NCBI GenBank assembly: GCA_039186015.1
Contig: JBCDAH010000187.1
Coordinates: forward strand, 1-6,804
Length of the DNA: 6,804 nt
Source: JBCBWG01 sp039186015
GTDB lineage: Bacteria > Pseudomonadota > Alphaproteobacteria > Rhizobiales > Hyphomicrobiaceae
Reading direction: 5' to 3'
Shown here: positions 5,839 to 6,804 of the stretch, piece by piece
Numbering within the stretch: the first letter of the stretch is position 1
How the letters are laid out: each line of letters opens with the position of its first letter
The notes under the pieces: model-generated
Database searches by the model: none
What the model was told of the DNA's origin: nothing
What the model saw: only the letters and a program-made list of their open reading frames with translations
Program-made: the position numbers and the translations under genes

Positions 5839-6534
5839 ATGAGCGCGAAGGTCCTGGTTGTCGAGGACGAGATCCCGCTTGCCGAAACACTGCGCTATAA
5901 CTTGCAGGCAGAGGGCTTCATCTGTTGCCATTCGGAAACCGGCGAAGAGGCCGAAATCCTGGTTCAGGAAGAGCGGCCGGACCTCGTAATCCTGGATTGG
6001 ATGCTGCCGCAGGTTTCCGGCATAGAGATTTGCCGCCGCCTCCGCTCAAAACCAGAGACGCGGGGTATTCCGATTTTGATGCTGACCGCGCGCGGCGAGG
6101 AAAGTGATCGCATTCGCGGCTTATCGACCGGTGCCGACGACTATGTCGTCAAGCCTTTTTCGCTGCCGGAACTCATGGCGCGGGTAAAGGCGATCCTGCG
6201 CCGCACAGCACCGGATCGTCTCGCTGACGTCCTGAAAGTGAGCGACATCGAACTCGACCGCGCGGCGCACAAAGTCACGCGCGGACTGCGCGAGGTCCGC
6301 CTGGGCCCGACGGAGTTTCGGTTGCTTGAGTTCTTGATGGAGAGCCCGGGCCGCGTCCTCTCGCGCACGCAGCTCCTCGACGGTGTTTGGGGGCGCGACG
6401 CCTTTGTGGATGAGCGGACGGTTGATGTGCACATCGGCCGCCTGCGCAAGTCGCTCATTCGCGGAAAAGAGCGCGACCCGATCCGAACCGTACGCGGCGC
6501 CGGGTACGTGTTTGGGGAGCGGTCACCAAACTGA
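5839..6534 (+). CDS. phoB: Phosphate-regulon response regulator PhoB
   Basis: DNA-binding response regulator of the OmpR/PhoB family, 231 residues from ATG 5839. The receiver domain (about 4-120) has the acidic pair Glu9/Asp10, phospho-acceptor Asp53 in VILDWMLP, Thr83 in LMLTAR and Lys105 in VVKPF, all intact. The C-terminal winged helix (about 135-231) has LGPTEFRLLEFLMESPGRV, the recognition-helix region DERTVDVHIGRLRKSL (191-206) and the wing TVRGAGYVF. When phosphorylated by PhoR under phosphate limitation it binds Pho boxes and activates genes such as pstS. The LGPTEFRLL and VHIGRLRK signatures, together with position after phoU, identify PhoB among OmpR-type regulators. It is the last recognised gene of the cluster; there is no obvious Pho box directly upstream, so it is probably co-transcribed with the genes before it. 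Confidence 0.95.
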   Translation: MSAKVLVVEDEIPLAETLRYNLQAEGFICCHSETGEEAEILVQEERPDLVILDWMLPQVSGIEICRRLRSKPETRGIPILMLTARGEESDRIRGLSTGADDYVVKPFSLPELMARVKAILRRTAPDRLADVLKVSDIELDRAAHKVTRGLREVRLGPTEFRLLEFLMESPGRVLSRTQLLDGVWGRDAFVDERTVDVHIGRLRKSLIRGKERDPIRTVRGAGYVFGERSPN

Positions 6535-6583
6535 CGGCCGGGCGCGTCTTTACGTGCGCTACCGCTCGCGAGTCTTTAATGGC

Positions 6584-6603
6584 GCTGTTCGCACGCTCGC
6601 AGG
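6584..6603 (+). repeat. 20-bp direct repeat, copy 1
   Basis: GCTGTTCGCACGCTCGCAGG is identical to 6785-6804, 201 bases downstream. In both copies GAGTC also lies exactly 14 bases before the start of the repeat (6570-6574 and 6771-6775), so the homologous unit may be longer with a diverged 9-base segment. Confidence 0.85.
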
Positions 6604-6620
6604 CTCGCGGCTCGAGCGCT

Positions 6621-6641
6621 GGCCATCCTGCGAGGATGGTC
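6621..6641 (+). terminator. Strong hairpin downstream of phoB, possible operon 3' end
   Basis: GGCCATCCT, loop GCG, AGGATGGTC forms nine pairs, including one G-U, starting 86 bases after the phoB stop. No T-run follows (CCAGGCCGCG comes next), so it is not a canonical intrinsic terminator. It may be a 3'-end stabiliser, an RNA processing site, or part of the repeat element that surrounds it. Confidence 0.35.
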
Positions 6642-6693
6642 CCAGGCCGCGAACGATAAAACAACCAGCGTGGGTTCGCCGTCTGGCACCCCA

Positions 6694-6724
6694 GGCCGCG
6701 ACCGCGGCCCGGCGCGTTGCGCCG
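6694..6724 (+). other. Two back-to-back GC hairpins
   Basis: GGCCGC (6694-6699), loop GACC, GCGGCC (6704-6709) is followed immediately by CGGCGC (6710-6715), loop GTT, GCGCCG (6719-6724). Both have perfect six-pair stems. They lie 36 bases ahead of the possible GTG start at 6760, so they would form part of its leader or of a repeat element. Confidence 0.5.
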
Positions 6725-6759
6725 CCCCCGCGGAGGCCCGACCGCAGGGAGGAACAGCC

Positions 6760-6804
6760 GTGAGCGAAGAGAGTCGTTGTTTGTGCTGTTCGCACGCTCG
6801 CAGG
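6760..6804 (+). CDS. Possible start of a new gene, truncated by the window end
   Basis: GTG 6760 is preceded at 6 bases by AGGGAGGA (6746-6753), a near-ideal Shine-Dalgarno sequence and among the best in the window. The frame stays open to the edge and begins MSEESRCLCCSHARR. Only 15 codons are visible and the last seven lie in the 20-bp repeat, so coding status is uncertain. No product can be assigned. The Cys cluster (CLCC) is the only notable feature. Confidence 0.33.
   Translation, partial: MSEESRCLCCSHARR
6785..6804 (+). repeat. 20-bp direct repeat, copy 2, running to the window edge
   Basis: This is identical to 6584-6603 and reaches the last base of the window, so the true repeat length cannot be seen. 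Confidence 0.85.

Larger units (their letters stand above)
6535..6759 (+). other. GC-rich, repeat- and hairpin-rich region after phoB
   Basis: These 225 bases carry no gene I can support. Besides the separately listed hairpins and 20-bp repeat, CCCAGGCCGCGA occurs exactly at 6641-6652 and 6690-6701, and GTTCGC at 6587, 6674 and 6788. GTTCGC (6587-6592) can pair with GCGAAC (6649-6654) to enclose the 6621-6641 hairpin. A 26-codon frame (ATG 6579 to TAA 6657-6659) covers the first repeat copy but lacks a ribosome-binding site. I see none of the hallmarks of tmRNA, RNase P RNA, SRP RNA or tRNA. Confidence 0.5.

Noticed and set aside
6535..6759. Possible housekeeping RNA (tmRNA, SRP, RNase P or 6S RNA) after phoB
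   Set aside because: The region is structured, but none of the conserved cores of those RNAs is visible.
6559..6795. Minus-strand open frame of 78 codons in the 3' region
   Set aside because: It is Arg/Gly/Ala-rich, spans the hairpins and both repeats, and has no recognisable domain; high GC easily keeps such frames open.
1..6804. CRISPR array, tRNA, rRNA, transposase or phage genes
   Set aside because: No regularly spaced repeats, tRNA-like cloverleaf, rRNA segments or mobile-element genes were seen; the deletion at pstCA shows no insertion-sequence footprint.

Overview
The window is a Pho-regulon locus. Its composition (moderately high GC, frequent GTG starts, alanine- and arginine-rich proteins) and the order phoR - pstS - (pstCA) - pstB - phoU - phoB suggest an alphaproteobacterium, probably of the Hyphomicrobiales (Rhizobiales). 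The taxonomic call is inferred from protein style and gene order; no ribosomal RNA is present.

Layout, all on the + strand. Positions 2-208 hold the C-terminal tail of a Lon-family AAA protease. It overlaps by ATGA a 290-residue protein with two apparent universal-stress-like halves (205-1077). A 150-base spacer carrying a perfect 16-bp palindrome leads to phoR (1228-2649). A 182-base leader with a candidate half Pho box precedes pstS (2832-3872). pstB (4153-4971), phoU (5062-5772) and phoB (5839-6534) follow. The last 270 bases are GC-rich, hairpin-rich and repeat-rich. They contain a 20-bp exact direct repeat and end in a possible new gene start at 6760.

The main anomaly lies between pstS and pstB. 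An intact operon would carry the two membrane permease genes pstC and pstA there, about 2 kb or more. Here only 280 bases remain. They contain an 84-codon open frame (3881-4135) whose second half reads as the C-terminus of PstA (PVQIHVW...STER...NAAAVIMR), ending 17 bases before pstB. pstC is absent and pstA is reduced to a relic, while pstS, pstB, phoU, phoR and phoB all look intact.

How the parts normally work: PstS captures periplasmic phosphate, PstCA conducts it and PstB powers it with ATP. PhoU relays transporter state to the sensor kinase PhoR, which phosphorylates PhoB to switch on Pho genes. As it stands, this locus can encode the binding protein, the ATPase and the signalling proteins, but not the channel. 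Either a second pstCA exists elsewhere, or the signalling arm is used without its transporter, or the assembly has lost sequence here.
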